From Bog-756 sp963725275 (GTDB lineage: Bacteria; Actinomycetota; Acidimicrobiia; Acidimicrobiales; RAAP-2): a stretch of 64,000 bases of DNA. Shown here piece by piece: positions 17,046 to 25,487 of this stretch; the stretch's first letter is position 1; the number at the start of each line of letters is the position of its first letter. The notes under the pieces were generated by a model. It was not told where the DNA came from, made no database searches, and saw only the letters and a program-made list of their open reading frames with translations. The position numbers and the translations under genes were made by a program. The stretch lies in the NCBI GenBank assembly GCA_963725275.1, contig CAVRXS010000006.1, positions 496,001 to 560,000 on the forward strand, in the 5' to 3' direction.

Positions 17046-17546
17046 ATGGACACCGAGACCGCACCACACGCCGCCGACGCACAGCCATCGCCGGCCCGCC
17101 GGCGGTCCCGTTCGCATCCGGTCCTCCGCGCGGTGACCCTCGCCACCCTGCTCATCGCGCTCGTCGTCGGCGTCGCCATCGGCCTGGTCACCCACGCCTC
17201 CCTCGACGGTGCCAACGGCCGGCTCGACACGGCGAGCGCCGCGCTCCTGCAGAGCCAGGACTACCAGAAGGCGGCAGGGCTCCGCCTCCACACCCTGTCC
17301 GACGCGGCGGCCGCTGAGGCGTTCGAACTCGGGATCGACACGAGCAAGCTCTCCGGTCTCGACGACCAACTGGCCCTGTCCCAGTACAACGTGCGGTCCC
17401 AGGGCATCCGGATCTCGGATCTCGATGCCTGCCTGTCCGGTGTCGAACAGGCGCTCAACCAGATCTCCCTCGGGAACGCAGCGGGTGCCGGGAGCACCCT
17501 CAGCCAGGTCGGGCCCGAGTGCAACGGCGCGGAGCCGTCGACATGA
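17046..17546 (+). CDS. Membrane-anchored protein of unknown function
   Basis: A 166-residue protein starting MDTETAPHAA. It has an Arg-rich cytoplasmic N-terminus (RRRSRSHPVLR), one transmembrane helix (AVTLATLLIALVVGVAIGLV, about 39-58), and an extracytoplasmic Ala/Gln/Leu-rich helical part with coiled-coil character. The C-terminus has DLDACLSGVEQALNQISLGNAA and a second Cys (GPEC), a motif repeated in the next gene. Translation probably starts at ATG 17046 (GGGACCC upstream) rather than at 16998. It overlaps the next gene by four bases. I do not recognise a function. Confidence 0.75.
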   Translation: MDTETAPHAADAQPSPARRRSRSHPVLRAVTLATLLIALVVGVAIGLVTHASLDGANGRLDTASAALLQSQDYQKAAGLRLHTLSDAAAAEAFELGIDTSKLSGLDDQLALSQYNVRSQGIRISDLDACLSGVEQALNQISLGNAAGAGSTLSQVGPECNGAEPST

Positions 17547-18935
17547 CCACGACCTCCCTCGACGGCGTGGATCGCCAGGAGAACGTCGTGGACGGCGAGG
17601 CCCCGGCGGGACCGGACCGGGTCACGGCTCCCCGCCGCCGCCGCCGGTACGGCAGGGCGGTGCTGGCCACGCTCTTTCTGCTGATGGCCACGCTGACCAC
17701 CGACCTCGTGCTCGAGCACGATCTGGGCCAGACCCGCCGCTCCCTCTCGGCGACGACCGCCGAGTTGCAGCAGGCCACCGCCGCCCTCTCCCGCGCGCTG
17801 CGGTCGGTCAACGCCGAATCGGCAGTGCAGGTCGGTCGGGTTCAGGCGATCGACCACACCGCGGCAGCAATCCTCAACGCGCAGCAGCAGCTGGCGGCCG
17901 TGTCGCAGGCCGACGGGCTCCAGACCGTCGACATCGCAACCCTCAATTTCGTGCCTCGGCGGCGTGTCGGCGGCGACGACCGCCGTCGGGAACAAGGACC
18001 TTGCCGCAGCCGTCCATGCGATCAACGCGGCCGGCCCGTCGTGCCAGCTCCTCGCAGGGGGGGGTTCCGGCGCGTCGTACCCGTTCGACTTCCCCGATCC
18101 CGACATCGTCCTGGTGGGCGACACCTACTACGCGTTCGCCACCAACTCGGCGGCGGGCAACATCCAGATCATCGAGTCCAACGATCACGAGTACTGGACG
18201 ACGGTCGGAGACGCCCTCCCCCACCTTCCGGCCTGGGCGGCTCCGGGGGCCACCTGGGCGCCCGACGTGCTTCCCATCGGCGGCAACTACGTCATGTACT
18301 ACTCGGCCGACTCCGGTACGACGGGCGAGCAGTGCATTTCCGAGGCGGTGGCCACCCGACCCCAGGGTCCCTATGTCGACACCTCCACGGCTCCGCTCGT
18401 GTGCCAGCTCGTCCTCGGCGGATCCATGGATCCGAGCACGGTCGTCGACCAGAGCGGCATCCCGTACCTGGTGTGGAAATCGCAGGGTGCGGGCGGCCAA
18501 CCACCCACACTCTGGTCGCAACAGCTCACCCAGAGCGGCACCGCGCTCGCGCCGGGCACGACGCCGACTGCGCTGCTCCAACCCGACGAGTCCTGGCAGC
18601 ACGGCGTCGTCGAAGGCCCGGACATGGTGCTCGACAACGGGCAGTACATCCTCTTCTACTCGGGGAGCGACTGGACGACGGACACGTACGCCATCGGATA
18701 CGCGCGTTGCGCCGGACCGCTCGGGCCCTGCACGGATCAGTCTTCCGCTCCGTTGCTGGCGTCGGGCCCCGACGTCAGCGGTCCGGGTGGGGAGTCCGTC
18801 TTCGCCGACCCGCAGGGCGGCCTTTGGATCGGGTTCCACGGCTGGATTCCCGGCGAGGTCGGCTACCCGCACAGCAGGGAGCTGTTCATCCGGTCGCTGG
18901 ACCTGTCCGGACCGGTCCCCCAGATCGGGTCCTGA
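17543..18935 (+). CDS. Membrane-anchored GH43-like beta-propeller protein (one frameshift)
   Basis: The N-terminal part (from ATG 17543) has an Arg-rich start, one membrane helix (AVLATLFLLMATLTTDLVL) and a Gln/Ala-rich helix, paralogous to the previous protein. At the TTT run 17947-17949 the frame shifts by one base. In the shifted frame LNSCLGGVSAATTAVG and GPSC continue the same motif, and then a roughly 300-residue domain follows up to 18935. That domain reads YPFDFPDPDIVLVGDTYYAF, WAPDVLPIGGNYVMYYS and VVEGPDMVLDNGQYILFYS. These place two Asp and one Glu as in the five-bladed propeller of glycoside hydrolase family 43. The likely role is an outward-facing glycan hydrolase or binding protein. 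The shift is probably a one-base homopolymer error. Confidence 0.72.
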
Positions 18936-19062
18936 GCCACCCGGTCCGGCTACCGATGGACCGCGGCGACGCCTGCCGGGCTCGGCACGCTGGGTGTCCG
19001 TCCGTCACGCCCACGGGCGTCGGACGTTGCGCCGGACCGACGACTCGGGCCAGACTCGCACC

Positions 19063-19425
19063 ATGGAGCCCCTCGGCATCCACCACGTCTCGATCAACGT
19101 CACCGACGTCGCGGCGGGTGTGGCCTTCTACACCGAGACCCTCGGAGGTGCGCTGCGCGACGACCGACCCGACCTCGGGATCGGCGGCGCCTGGATCGAC
19201 CTCGGAGGCCAACAGGTCCATCTGCTCGAGGCGCCGGCTGCTCCCGCCCTCGGGCAGCACTTCGCGATCCAGGTGACCGACCTCGACGCCACCGTGGCGG
19301 AGCTGCGGGCCAGGGGTGTGCGGGTCGGAGATCCGGGCCCGGCGGGCGCGGGACGCCAGACCTTCCTCGAGGATCCGGCGGGCAACACCGTCGAACTCCA
19401 TCAGGCCGGGCCAGCCCGAGGCTGA
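19063..19425 (+). CDS. VOC family (glyoxalase-fold) protein
   Basis: A 120-residue single VOC domain: GIHHVSINVTDVAAGVAFYTETLGG, AWIDLGGQQVHLLE and the closing FLEDPAGNTVELHQ, with the metal-site pattern His (IHHV), Gln/His and Glu (VELHQ). Members are lyases, isomerases or dioxygenases, or bind drugs; no substrate can be assigned. The gene stands alone, 127 bases after the propeller gene, and is followed by the terminator at 19501. Confidence 0.85.
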   Translation: MEPLGIHHVSINVTDVAAGVAFYTETLGGALRDDRPDLGIGGAWIDLGGQQVHLLEAPAAPALGQHFAIQVTDLDATVAELRARGVRVGDPGPAGAGRQTFLEDPAGNTVELHQAGPARG

Positions 19426-19500
19426 CTCAGCCGCGCCGCGCCGCGGCGCACCGGCCGCACCGGGCGGGCTGCCGGCTCAGCGACGCGGCCCGAGAATTAC

Positions 19501-19530
19501 GACACCGGGGGCCGCTGGGCCCCCGGTGTC
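19501..19530. terminator. Strong bidirectional hairpin terminator
   Basis: A perfect 13-base stem: GACACCGGGGGCC pairs with GGCCCCCGGTGTC across the loop GCTG. It lies 75 bases after the VOC stop and 40 bases beyond the cold-shock stop on the other strand, so it can end both convergent transcripts. A U-tract is missing on both sides, as is common in high-GC actinomycetes. Confidence 0.75.
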
Positions 19531-19570
19531 CAGAGACACCCCACCGGACCGGGTCCGGGAAGCGCCTCGC

Positions 19571-19774
19571 TCAGATCTTGCGGACCTGGCTCGCCTGCAG
19601 GCCCTTCTGGCCCTGCTTGGTCTCGAATTCCACACGCTGGCCTTCGGCGAGATCGCGGAAGCCCTCCATCTGGATCTCGGACTGATGAACGAAGAGGTCA
19701 TCCCCGCCGCCGTCAGGCGTAATGAAACCGAAGCCCTTTTCGGCGTTGAACCACTTGACTGCACCTACACCCAT
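19571..19774 (-). CDS. Cold shock protein (CspA family)
   Basis: A 67-residue cold-shock domain protein: a five-strand OB fold that binds single-stranded RNA and DNA. RNP1 is KGFGFIT and RNP2 is LFVHQS. The start MGVGAVKWFN at 19774 is chosen because AAGGAGA lies eight to nine bases upstream and the length matches the family; the longer frame to 19819 adds non-family residues. About 100 bases of comparatively AT-rich leader precede it, space for the structured 5-prime region often seen in csp genes. Confidence 0.95.
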   Translation of the reverse strand: MGVGAVKWFNAEKGFGFITPDGGGDDLFVHQSEIQMEGFRDLAEGQRVEFETKQGQKGLQASQVRKI

Positions 19775-19872
19775 AACTGAGTCTCCTTGAAATTCACGCA
19801 CGAACACGCGGGGATCCACTTCGAAGCCCTAGCTGTACCGACCCGCGTGATAGGGCCGATGCCCCCAACACC

Positions 19873-20727
19873 CTAGGCGGTACGGGGATGCCCTGCCGAC
19901 CGAATGTCCGGCGATCCTCCGCCTGCGCTCCGCGACGACCCTCGGTCGACCTCTATTTCGGCGCTGCCGGCGTGCCCGTCCCGGACCGGACGATCGGACC
20001 GGGCGAGGACCCGTTGCGTCCACAACGGCAGGCTGGTCGGGGAGCCGAGCCCCTCGAACACCTCGGCAAGCACCATCACCGAGAAGAGCACGAAGAAGTA
20101 GGGCTCCACCAGCGTGCCGAGCTTGTCGAACAGATACGACGCTGCCAGGAACGGGTAGCCGCCCAGCAGTGCCGTCCAGATGCGCGCATACAGGCGCGCC
20201 GCAGCCGTCGTCTCACCCCGGGTGCGGCGGGTAGCAAGCGCCGCTGCCACGGTCAGGGTCGCGAACTCGGCGATTCCCGACACGACGTGCACGTAGTGGT
20301 GCACGGGGAGGCGGAGATGCCACTCCATGCTCCGGCAGGCTGCGCTCAAGCCCTCGGCACAGGCGTAGGTGTAGCGGCCACCGAGGGCCCCCGCCACTGC
20401 GAACGCGACCATCCATTTCCATTCGCGACGCACCGATCCGGCAACCAGCGGACCGCGGAGCGTCAGGGCGCCGAGCATCAGGATCCCGGCCAGGAGGTCG
20501 GCATGGGCCATGTCCGAGGCGTAGGGACGGCCGGTGGCCTCCAGATCCGAGAAGAACCCGTTGACCGAGGGCATCAGCCCTGGGACGAAGGGGACCACCA
20601 CCCACCAGTTGTAGGCGACCACCCCACCCACCACCGCGATCCTGGCCGCCACGATCCGCCCGGGCCGCACGTCACCGGCAACGTGCACCAGGGTCCGCAA
20701 ACGAGACGGGTACGGCAGCGTCTGCAC
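19873..20727 (-). CDS. Polytopic membrane protein, DUF998-like
   Basis: A membrane protein of about 284 residues. Around six hydrophobic helices are visible: IVAARIAVVGGVVAYNWWVV, ADLLAGILMLGALTLRGPLV, WMVAFAVAGALGGRYTYAC, VSGIAEFATLTVAAALA, IWTALLGGYPFLAASYLF and FFVLFSVMVLAEVFEGL. The His/Arg-rich loop before the fourth helix (EWHLRLPVHHYVHV) recalls DUF998 proteins, which have no known function. The open frame begins at 20931, but the first 65 residues are Arg/Ser/Pro-rich and overlap the MFS gene out of frame; GTG 20727 (or GTG 20688) is a more likely start. Confidence 0.6.
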   Translation of the reverse strand: MQTLPYPSRLRTLVHVAGDVRPGRIVAARIAVVGGVVAYNWWVVVPFVPGLMPSVNGFFSDLEATGRPYASDMAHADLLAGILMLGALTLRGPLVAGSVRREWKWMVAFAVAGALGGRYTYACAEGLSAACRSMEWHLRLPVHHYVHVVSGIAEFATLTVAAALATRRTRGETTAAARLYARIWTALLGGYPFLAASYLFDKLGTLVEPYFFVLFSVMVLAEVFEGLGSPTSLPLWTQRVLARSDRPVRDGHAGSAEIEVDRGSSRSAGGGSPDIRSAGHPRTA

Positions 20728-20788
20728 GCAACGCACAACGCGGTTGCGCCCGCAATCATTCCCAGGAGTGCCGGTTCCCGCAGCCCGG

Positions 20789-22180
20789 TCAGGTGGCCCG
20801 AGTGGGGAGCCGCCCCGAGAGCGCGAGTCCGACCAGGGCGACGATCCCCGGCACGACGAACGCGATCCGCACCGAGGTCGCCAAGGGCCACCCACGGGCT
20901 GTGCCCACGGCGATGGCCGCGCCACCCACACCGGCCCCGAGGGCCGCTCCCAGCACGTCGGAGAGGCTCAGCGACGCCGACGCCCAGCCCTCGCGGCCGG
21001 GCGGAGCCTCCCGCAGCATCATGAGGGACGTCGGCGCATACGCCAGGCCCATTCCGAGGCCGCTCACGCCCCAGGCGACAAATGCCAGCGGTACCGGGAC
21101 GCGGGGATCGAGCACCGCGATCATCCCGGCGATGCCGACCACGATGAGCGCGAGCCCCACGCGGACGAGCCGGCGCCCCTCCCAGCGGGTGGCCAGTCTG
21201 GCCTGGATCCACGCGCCGAGCGTCCAGCCGAGCGTCGACGCGGTGAGCGCGGCACCCGCGCTGGCGAGCCCGCGGTGGCGGACGGTCACCACGGCAAGGG
21301 TCACGAACGCGTCGGCCCCGAAGAACGCGAAGGTCAGCACGCCACGGCTCAGGATGGTGGTCGGGAGTCCGGCCCGTGCCCGGAGCGTCCCCTCGGGCAG
21401 CAGGCTCCGGAGGGCCGGAGCTCCGACCAGCACACCGATCGCGACCAGCGCCACGGCGAGCGCGGGCGGACGGATGCTGAGCCCCCCGAGGACAGCCGCC
21501 GTGCCCGCGGCGGTCCGGAGCGCGTCGGAGAGCCGGTGCTCCGCGTCGGGCCGGGTCAGCGGGCGGCCGAGATGGGCGAGACCGGGGAGGGCGAGGAACC
21601 CGGTCGCGACCACCAGGGGCAGCAGGCCGAGGAAGACCCACCGCCACCCGAAGGCATGGGCCACCGCAGCCGCGGCCAGCGGACCCACGGTTCCCGGGAC
21701 AACCCAGGCCGTCGAGAGCACCGCCATCATCCGGGGCCGGAGCACCTCGGGGAAGGCGCGTCCGATGGTCACATACGCGACCGCCGGGATCGCCCCGGCC
21801 CCGAACCCCTGCAGGGCGCGACCTGCCACCAGAACGCCCATGTTGGGGGCCGTTCCGGCGACGGTGAGACCGGCTGCGAAGAGGACCAGACCGGTCACGT
21901 ACGGGCGGGCCGTGCCCGAGCGGTCGGCCTGCCGGCCGGCGGCCACGATACCGACCATGCTGCCGAGCAGGAAGGCGCTGAACACCCAGCCGTAGAGGTG
22001 GATGCCACCGAGTTGCCGGGTCACCTGGGGCAGCACGGTGGCGACCGCCAATGCCTCGGACGCAACGAGCACGACGGTCAGCACGAGGCCGGTGGTCAGC
22101 GCCCGTCGGTGCGGGGCCAGGAGCCCCCCGGAGGCCGGCAGCCGGGTGCCGTCGGTGCCGTTCTCGGCTGCGCCACCCAT
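20789..22180 (-). CDS. MFS transporter (drug-exporter type)
   Basis: A 463-residue major facilitator with about 14 hydrophobic segments. The first helix begins LTTGLVLTVVLVASEALAVATVLP; GSMVGIVAAGRQADRSG is the loop 2-3 signature (GxxaDrxG), and VAGRALQGFGAGAIPAVAYV is motif-C-like, typical of H+-coupled multidrug exporters. The substrate is unknown. It lies 58 bases after the ferredoxin gene on the same strand and may be the last gene of that operon. Confidence 0.88.
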   Translation of the reverse strand: MGGAAENGTDGTRLPASGGLLAPHRRALTTGLVLTVVLVASEALAVATVLPQVTRQLGGIHLYGWVFSAFLLGSMVGIVAAGRQADRSGTARPYVTGLVLFAAGLTVAGTAPNMGVLVAGRALQGFGAGAIPAVAYVTIGRAFPEVLRPRMMAVLSTAWVVPGTVGPLAAAAVAHAFGWRWVFLGLLPLVVATGFLALPGLAHLGRPLTRPDAEHRLSDALRTAAGTAAVLGGLSIRPPALAVALVAIGVLVGAPALRSLLPEGTLRARAGLPTTILSRGVLTFAFFGADAFVTLAVVTVRHRGLASAGAALTASTLGWTLGAWIQARLATRWEGRRLVRVGLALIVVGIAGMIAVLDPRVPVPLAFVAWGVSGLGMGLAYAPTSLMMLREAPPGREGWASASLSLSDVLGAALGAGVGGAAIAVGTARGWPLATSVRIAFVVPGIVALVGLALSGRLPTRAT

Positions 22181-22238
22181 CGGGCCAGCCTACGGGGACC
22201 GACCCGGGACGGCCCGGGACGCGGGTGCGCCCCTGCGC

Positions 22239-22478
22239 CTACCGCTCCCGCCGTCCCGGCGCGACCTGCTCGAGCAGGATGGCGCGCCGCGGGCATTCGG
22301 CAGCTGCTCGGGTGGCAAGTTCGACCAACCCGGCCTCGACCGGCGTCCCGTCGACGTTCGGGTACCCCCACTCGTCGAGCGTGATCCGTTCGGGGAGGAG
22401 CTCGGCACAGTAGCCGTAGGCGTCGCAGGCGACCGGGTCGACGCGGAGCCGGACGGCGATGCGCTGCCCGGCCGTCAT
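22239..22478 (-). CDS. Small 3Fe-4S type ferredoxin
   Basis: A 79-residue ferredoxin. The N-terminal strand IAVRLRVDPVAC is followed by C18-x5-C24 and a later C62-P (AAAECPRRAI). This three-cysteine set is that of the actinobacterial 3Fe-4S or 4Fe-4S ferredoxins that serve redox enzymes. Its ATG overlaps the stop of the NuoF-like gene, implying that it takes electrons from, or gives them to, that protein. Confidence 0.9.
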   Translation of the reverse strand: MTAGQRIAVRLRVDPVACDAYGYCAELLPERITLDEWGYPNVDGTPVEAGLVELATRAAAECPRRAILLEQVAPGRRER

Positions 22479-23770
22479 GACGCCAACGCGGTCCGTTGGG
22501 CGGTCGGCAACCGCAGCACCGTTGGGCGGGCGTGTCCGGCACATGGGTGTCCGGCAGCGTGGGCCCGCGCGTCGTCGCCGAACACCGCCAGCGTGCTCCT
22601 CACCAAGCGGACCACGCCGTCGGGGTGGTGGCAGGCACCACGTCCGTCGATCGTGGCGCACCTGCGCTCGATGCGTCCGAGCACCTCCGGGTCCGCCGTG
22701 CCCGCCCAGAGGAGTGCGAGGTCGTCGGCGACAGCGGGGAGCCCGAAGACGCACGGGCCGCACTGGCCTGCGCTCTCTCCGGCCATGTACCGGACGATCC
22801 GCGCCGTCTCGGCGATCCCGCACGACGCGGCCGCGAGCACCACGATGACGCCGACGCCGAGGGTGGCACCCACCGCGGCGAGGGGCCCGGGAGCGTAGGG
22901 CACAGCGACGTGGTCCGGATCGAGCCAGGCACCGCCGTAGCCACCGAGCAGCAGTGCACCGGGTCGGCCGATCGGTCCTGCCCGCCGGACGATCTCGCCG
23001 ACCGGGGTGCCGAGCTCGACCTCGAGCACGCCGGCGTGGCGGACGGCTCCGGACACGGTCACCAGCGTCGATCCCGGGGCCTCGGACGTGCCGAGCCGGC
23101 GGAACCACGCCGCACCGTGCCGGGCGACGAGGGCCACCTGTGCAAGCGTCTCCGCGTTGTGGACCAGCAGCGGTCGGTGCCGGACCCTGAGCGGGACCGA
23201 CTTGTCCACCCGCAGGGCGGGGAGCCCCACGCGGCCGTCGAGCCAGGCGGCCAGGGCCGACTCCTCCCCCGCGATGTACCGGGCCGGTGGGCGGCAGACG
23301 CTGACGCTCGCCCGGCCGCGGCCGGGATCGCGCTCGGCGATCGCACGGGACACCGCGGCGGCGGCCGAGTCCCTGTCGCCGGGAACACAGACGACGATCT
23401 CACGTGCACCGACGGCGGCGGCTGCCACATCGGCGCCGTCGAGCACCAGATGCGGCGACCAGGCAAGGAGTGCCTCGTCCTTGTGGCTGGCCGGCTCTCC
23501 CTCCATGGCGTTGACCGCGACCAACGGTCGCCGGCCGGTGCCGGTCACCACGTCCCATTTTGCCGCTGTCGGGAACCCGGCCCCGCCCCGTCCGAGCAGA
23601 CCCGACGCGGCCAGTTCTGCGCGGAGTGCGGTACGCCACTGCGGGTCGTCCCGTTGCGGTACCTGCAGGGCGCCGTGGACGGCCAGGTGGTCCGCCAGGC
23701 CGGACCGGCCCGGCTCACCGTGCGCCGCAGCCAACAGGCGCCCGGGCGGTGCGAGCGTTGCGGTCGTCAC
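22475..23770 (-). CDS. NuoF-like flavoprotein with SLBB and Fe-S binding region
   Basis: A 431-residue relative of the 51-kDa subunit of complex I. GRGGAGFPTAAKWD is the NAD/FMN-binding glycine-rich motif and NAMEGEPASHKDEALL the FMN site. YIAGEESALAAWLDGR follows, then an SLBB-like stretch and a C-terminal Fe-S region. The cluster motif reads ESAGQCGPC where complex I has ESCGKCxPC, so one of the three clustered cysteines is Ala. Function: probably transfers electrons between NAD(P)H and the neighbouring ferredoxin or membrane haem protein. Start GTG 23770 is chosen by family length and the overlap with the upstream gene; the frame continues open to 25324 only as a shadow. Confidence 0.88.
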   Translation of the reverse strand: MTTATLAPPGRLLAAAHGEPGRSGLADHLAVHGALQVPQRDDPQWRTALRAELAASGLLGRGGAGFPTAAKWDVVTGTGRRPLVAVNAMEGEPASHKDEALLAWSPHLVLDGADVAAAAVGAREIVVCVPGDRDSAAAAVSRAIAERDPGRGRASVSVCRPPARYIAGEESALAAWLDGRVGLPALRVDKSVPLRVRHRPLLVHNAETLAQVALVARHGAAWFRRLGTSEAPGSTLVTVSGAVRHAGVLEVELGTPVGEIVRRAGPIGRPGALLLGGYGGAWLDPDHVAVPYAPGPLAAVGATLGVGVIVVLAAASCGIAETARIVRYMAGESAGQCGPCVFGLPAVADDLALLWAGTADPEVLGRIERRCATIDGRGACHHPDGVVRLVRSTLAVFGDDARAHAAGHPCAGHARPTVLRLPTAQRTALAS

Positions 23771-24474
23771 CGGGAGTCCCTCTCCAGGAGTCGGGTCGCC
23801 GTCGCACCCCGCGCCGGGGTCTGGGGTGCTCCCGGACGGACCGGGATCGCTCCGGAGAGGGCCTCCGGGCGGTGGCGGATCGGCACCGCCCGGGTGGTTG
23901 CGCCGACCCGCTGCGCCTCGGTGCGCGCGACCTGCCGGTCCCTCAGGCGCCAGGCCAGCGCGGCGACGACCGCCGCGACACAGAGCCCGGTGAGCGCGTC
24001 CATCCACAAACGCGAGGCATCGGTACCCATCCCGAGGGAGTGGGCCACGGCAACCGGCCAGCTGGCATAGGCCAGCCAGTGGATGCCCCGCCAGATGCGC
24101 GGCTCGATGCGCTGGCGGAGCGCGCTCGAGACGGCAACCGCGACCACGAGGTCGACCGCGACCGTTCCGAGACCGGTCCAGAGGGGCCGGTACGGAGAGG
24201 CAAAGGGCACCAGGATCGAGAGCCACCCCACGTCGACGTACGAGTCGACGACCGCAGTGAGCACATGGAGCCCGACGAACACCACGGCCAGCAGCGAGAT
24301 CCGCTTGTGCAGCTCTGCCTGCGCGAACGCCGGCCACGCGCGGGTCCGGACCCGGCCGGCAGTGAGGATCCCGAGCACCGTCGTGAGCGAGAGCAGGACG
24401 AGCGCGACGATGCCGGTGGCCCTCATCGTGTACCAGACGTCGGTGGTCCACGCGGTCGAGGTCGCGGCCAGCAT
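23767..24474 (-). CDS. Ferric-reductase-like transmembrane haem protein
   Basis: A 235-residue membrane protein with about five helices. Two His pairs (HKRISLLAVVFVGLH and HWLAYASWPVAVAH) have the roughly 13-residue spacing of ferric-reductase/NOX-type haem-b ligands. The C-terminal 60 residues are cytoplasmic, Arg/Pro-rich and without a flavin domain, so reducing power must come from a partner, probably the NuoF-like protein. Start ATG 24474 (MLAATSTAWT) overlaps the ApbE stop (ATGA). Confidence 0.87.
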   Translation of the reverse strand: MLAATSTAWTTDVWYTMRATGIVALVLLSLTTVLGILTAGRVRTRAWPAFAQAELHKRISLLAVVFVGLHVLTAVVDSYVDVGWLSILVPFASPYRPLWTGLGTVAVDLVVAVAVSSALRQRIEPRIWRGIHWLAYASWPVAVAHSLGMGTDASRLWMDALTGLCVAAVVAALAWRLRDRQVARTEAQRVGATTRAVPIRHRPEALSGAIPVRPGAPQTPARGATATRLLERDSR

Positions 24475-25487
24475 CAGCGCACCTCCGCCGCGGCGCTGCC
24501 GGGAACGCCGGTCGCGGCCGGCCACTCCCCCACCCGGACCACCGCGCCGTCGGCTCCGACCAGGCGGGCCGGTACACCGTGGCGGGCGAGGTTTCCGGGG
24601 GCGTCATCGGCCCACACGACCGCTGCGGTGCTCCACGCGTTGGCCTCGACGCAGGTCGGTGCCATGGCCGACACCAGGGACCAGGTCGAGGGGGCGACCC
24701 CACCGGTCCACGGGTCGATGATGTGGTGGACGGTGCGCCCGCCACGCTGCCAGGTCCTGGCTGTGGTGCCCGAGGTGGCGAGGCCGCCGGCGTGGAGGGC
24801 GACCACCTCGTCGACGCCGCTCGGTGGCGCGGTGCACACCGGAGCGATCCCGATCCCCCAGCCGCCCGGCGGTGGGGATCCCGCCACGGCGACGTCGCCG
24901 CCGAGATTGACCAGGACGCCACAGTCGAGCGCGTCAGCGATGCGATCGGCCGACCGGTCGGCCGCGAACGCCTTGCCGGACGACCCGAGGTCGACGCGGA
25001 CACCTGCCGGGATGCGCAACGTGCGCATCGACCGGTCGAGCTCGATGCACCACCACCCAGGGGCGGGGCGAGGTGGGGGGTACGCCTGGTCGGGACCGGA
25101 AGCAATAGCGGCGAAGTCGCGGTCGTAGCCGAGCCCGGCGAGTGCCGACCCGATCGTCGGGTCCACGATCCCGGCGGTGCGGACGGCGGTCTCGATCGCG
25201 GCCTCGAGCGCCTCGAAGAGGAGTGGGCTGACCCGGACCGGCCGGCCCGCCAGCTCGACGCGTCGGAGCTCCGAGTCGTCCCGGAAGCGGCTGCAGGCCG
25301 CGTCGAGGTCGGCCAGGTCCGCACCGAGCAGGGTCACGGCTTCGTCGGCCCGCTCCGGCGCGGTAACGACAACAGTGGCGGTCGTTCCGATGGCGCGCAC
25401 CGTCCGCGCCCCACGCGGCGGCACCGAGCCCTGTCGGGCCCTGCCGTGATCGGTCGGACGGTCGCTGTCGTCGAGGAGCGTCGTCAT
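24474..25487 (-). CDS. apbE: FAD:protein FMN transferase (ApbE family)
   Basis: A 337-residue ApbE. VDPTIGSALAGLGYDRDF, VDLGSSGKAFAADRSADRI, LVNLGGDVAVAG, GGLATSGT and HHIIDPWTG are the family blocks for FAD binding and flavin transfer. ApbE attaches FMN covalently to a Thr or Ser of target redox proteins. No signal peptide or lipobox is obvious at the N-terminus. It is the second gene of the minus operon and overlaps both neighbours by four bases or fewer. A target protein with the usual D-x-x-S/T-G-A-T motif was not found nearby. Confidence 0.93.
   Translation of the reverse strand: MTTLLDDSDRPTDHGRARQGSVPPRGARTVRAIGTTATVVVTAPERADEAVTLLGADLADLDAACSRFRDDSELRRVELAGRPVRVSPLLFEALEAAIETAVRTAGIVDPTIGSALAGLGYDRDFAAIASGPDQAYPPPRPAPGWWCIELDRSMRTLRIPAGVRVDLGSSGKAFAADRSADRIADALDCGVLVNLGGDVAVAGSPPPGGWGIGIAPVCTAPPSGVDEVVALHAGGLATSGTTARTWQRGGRTVHHIIDPWTGGVAPSTWSLVSAMAPTCVEANAWSTAAVVWADDAPGNLARHGVPARLVGADGAVVRVGEWPAATGVPGSAAAEVR

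Noticed and set aside
22475..25324. Apparent 949-residue fusion of a Ser/Arg-rich protein to the NuoF-like domain
   Set aside because: Family length and the overlap with the ferric-reductase-like gene place the start at GTG 23770; the upstream part is antiparallel-free shadow of two other genes in a different frame.
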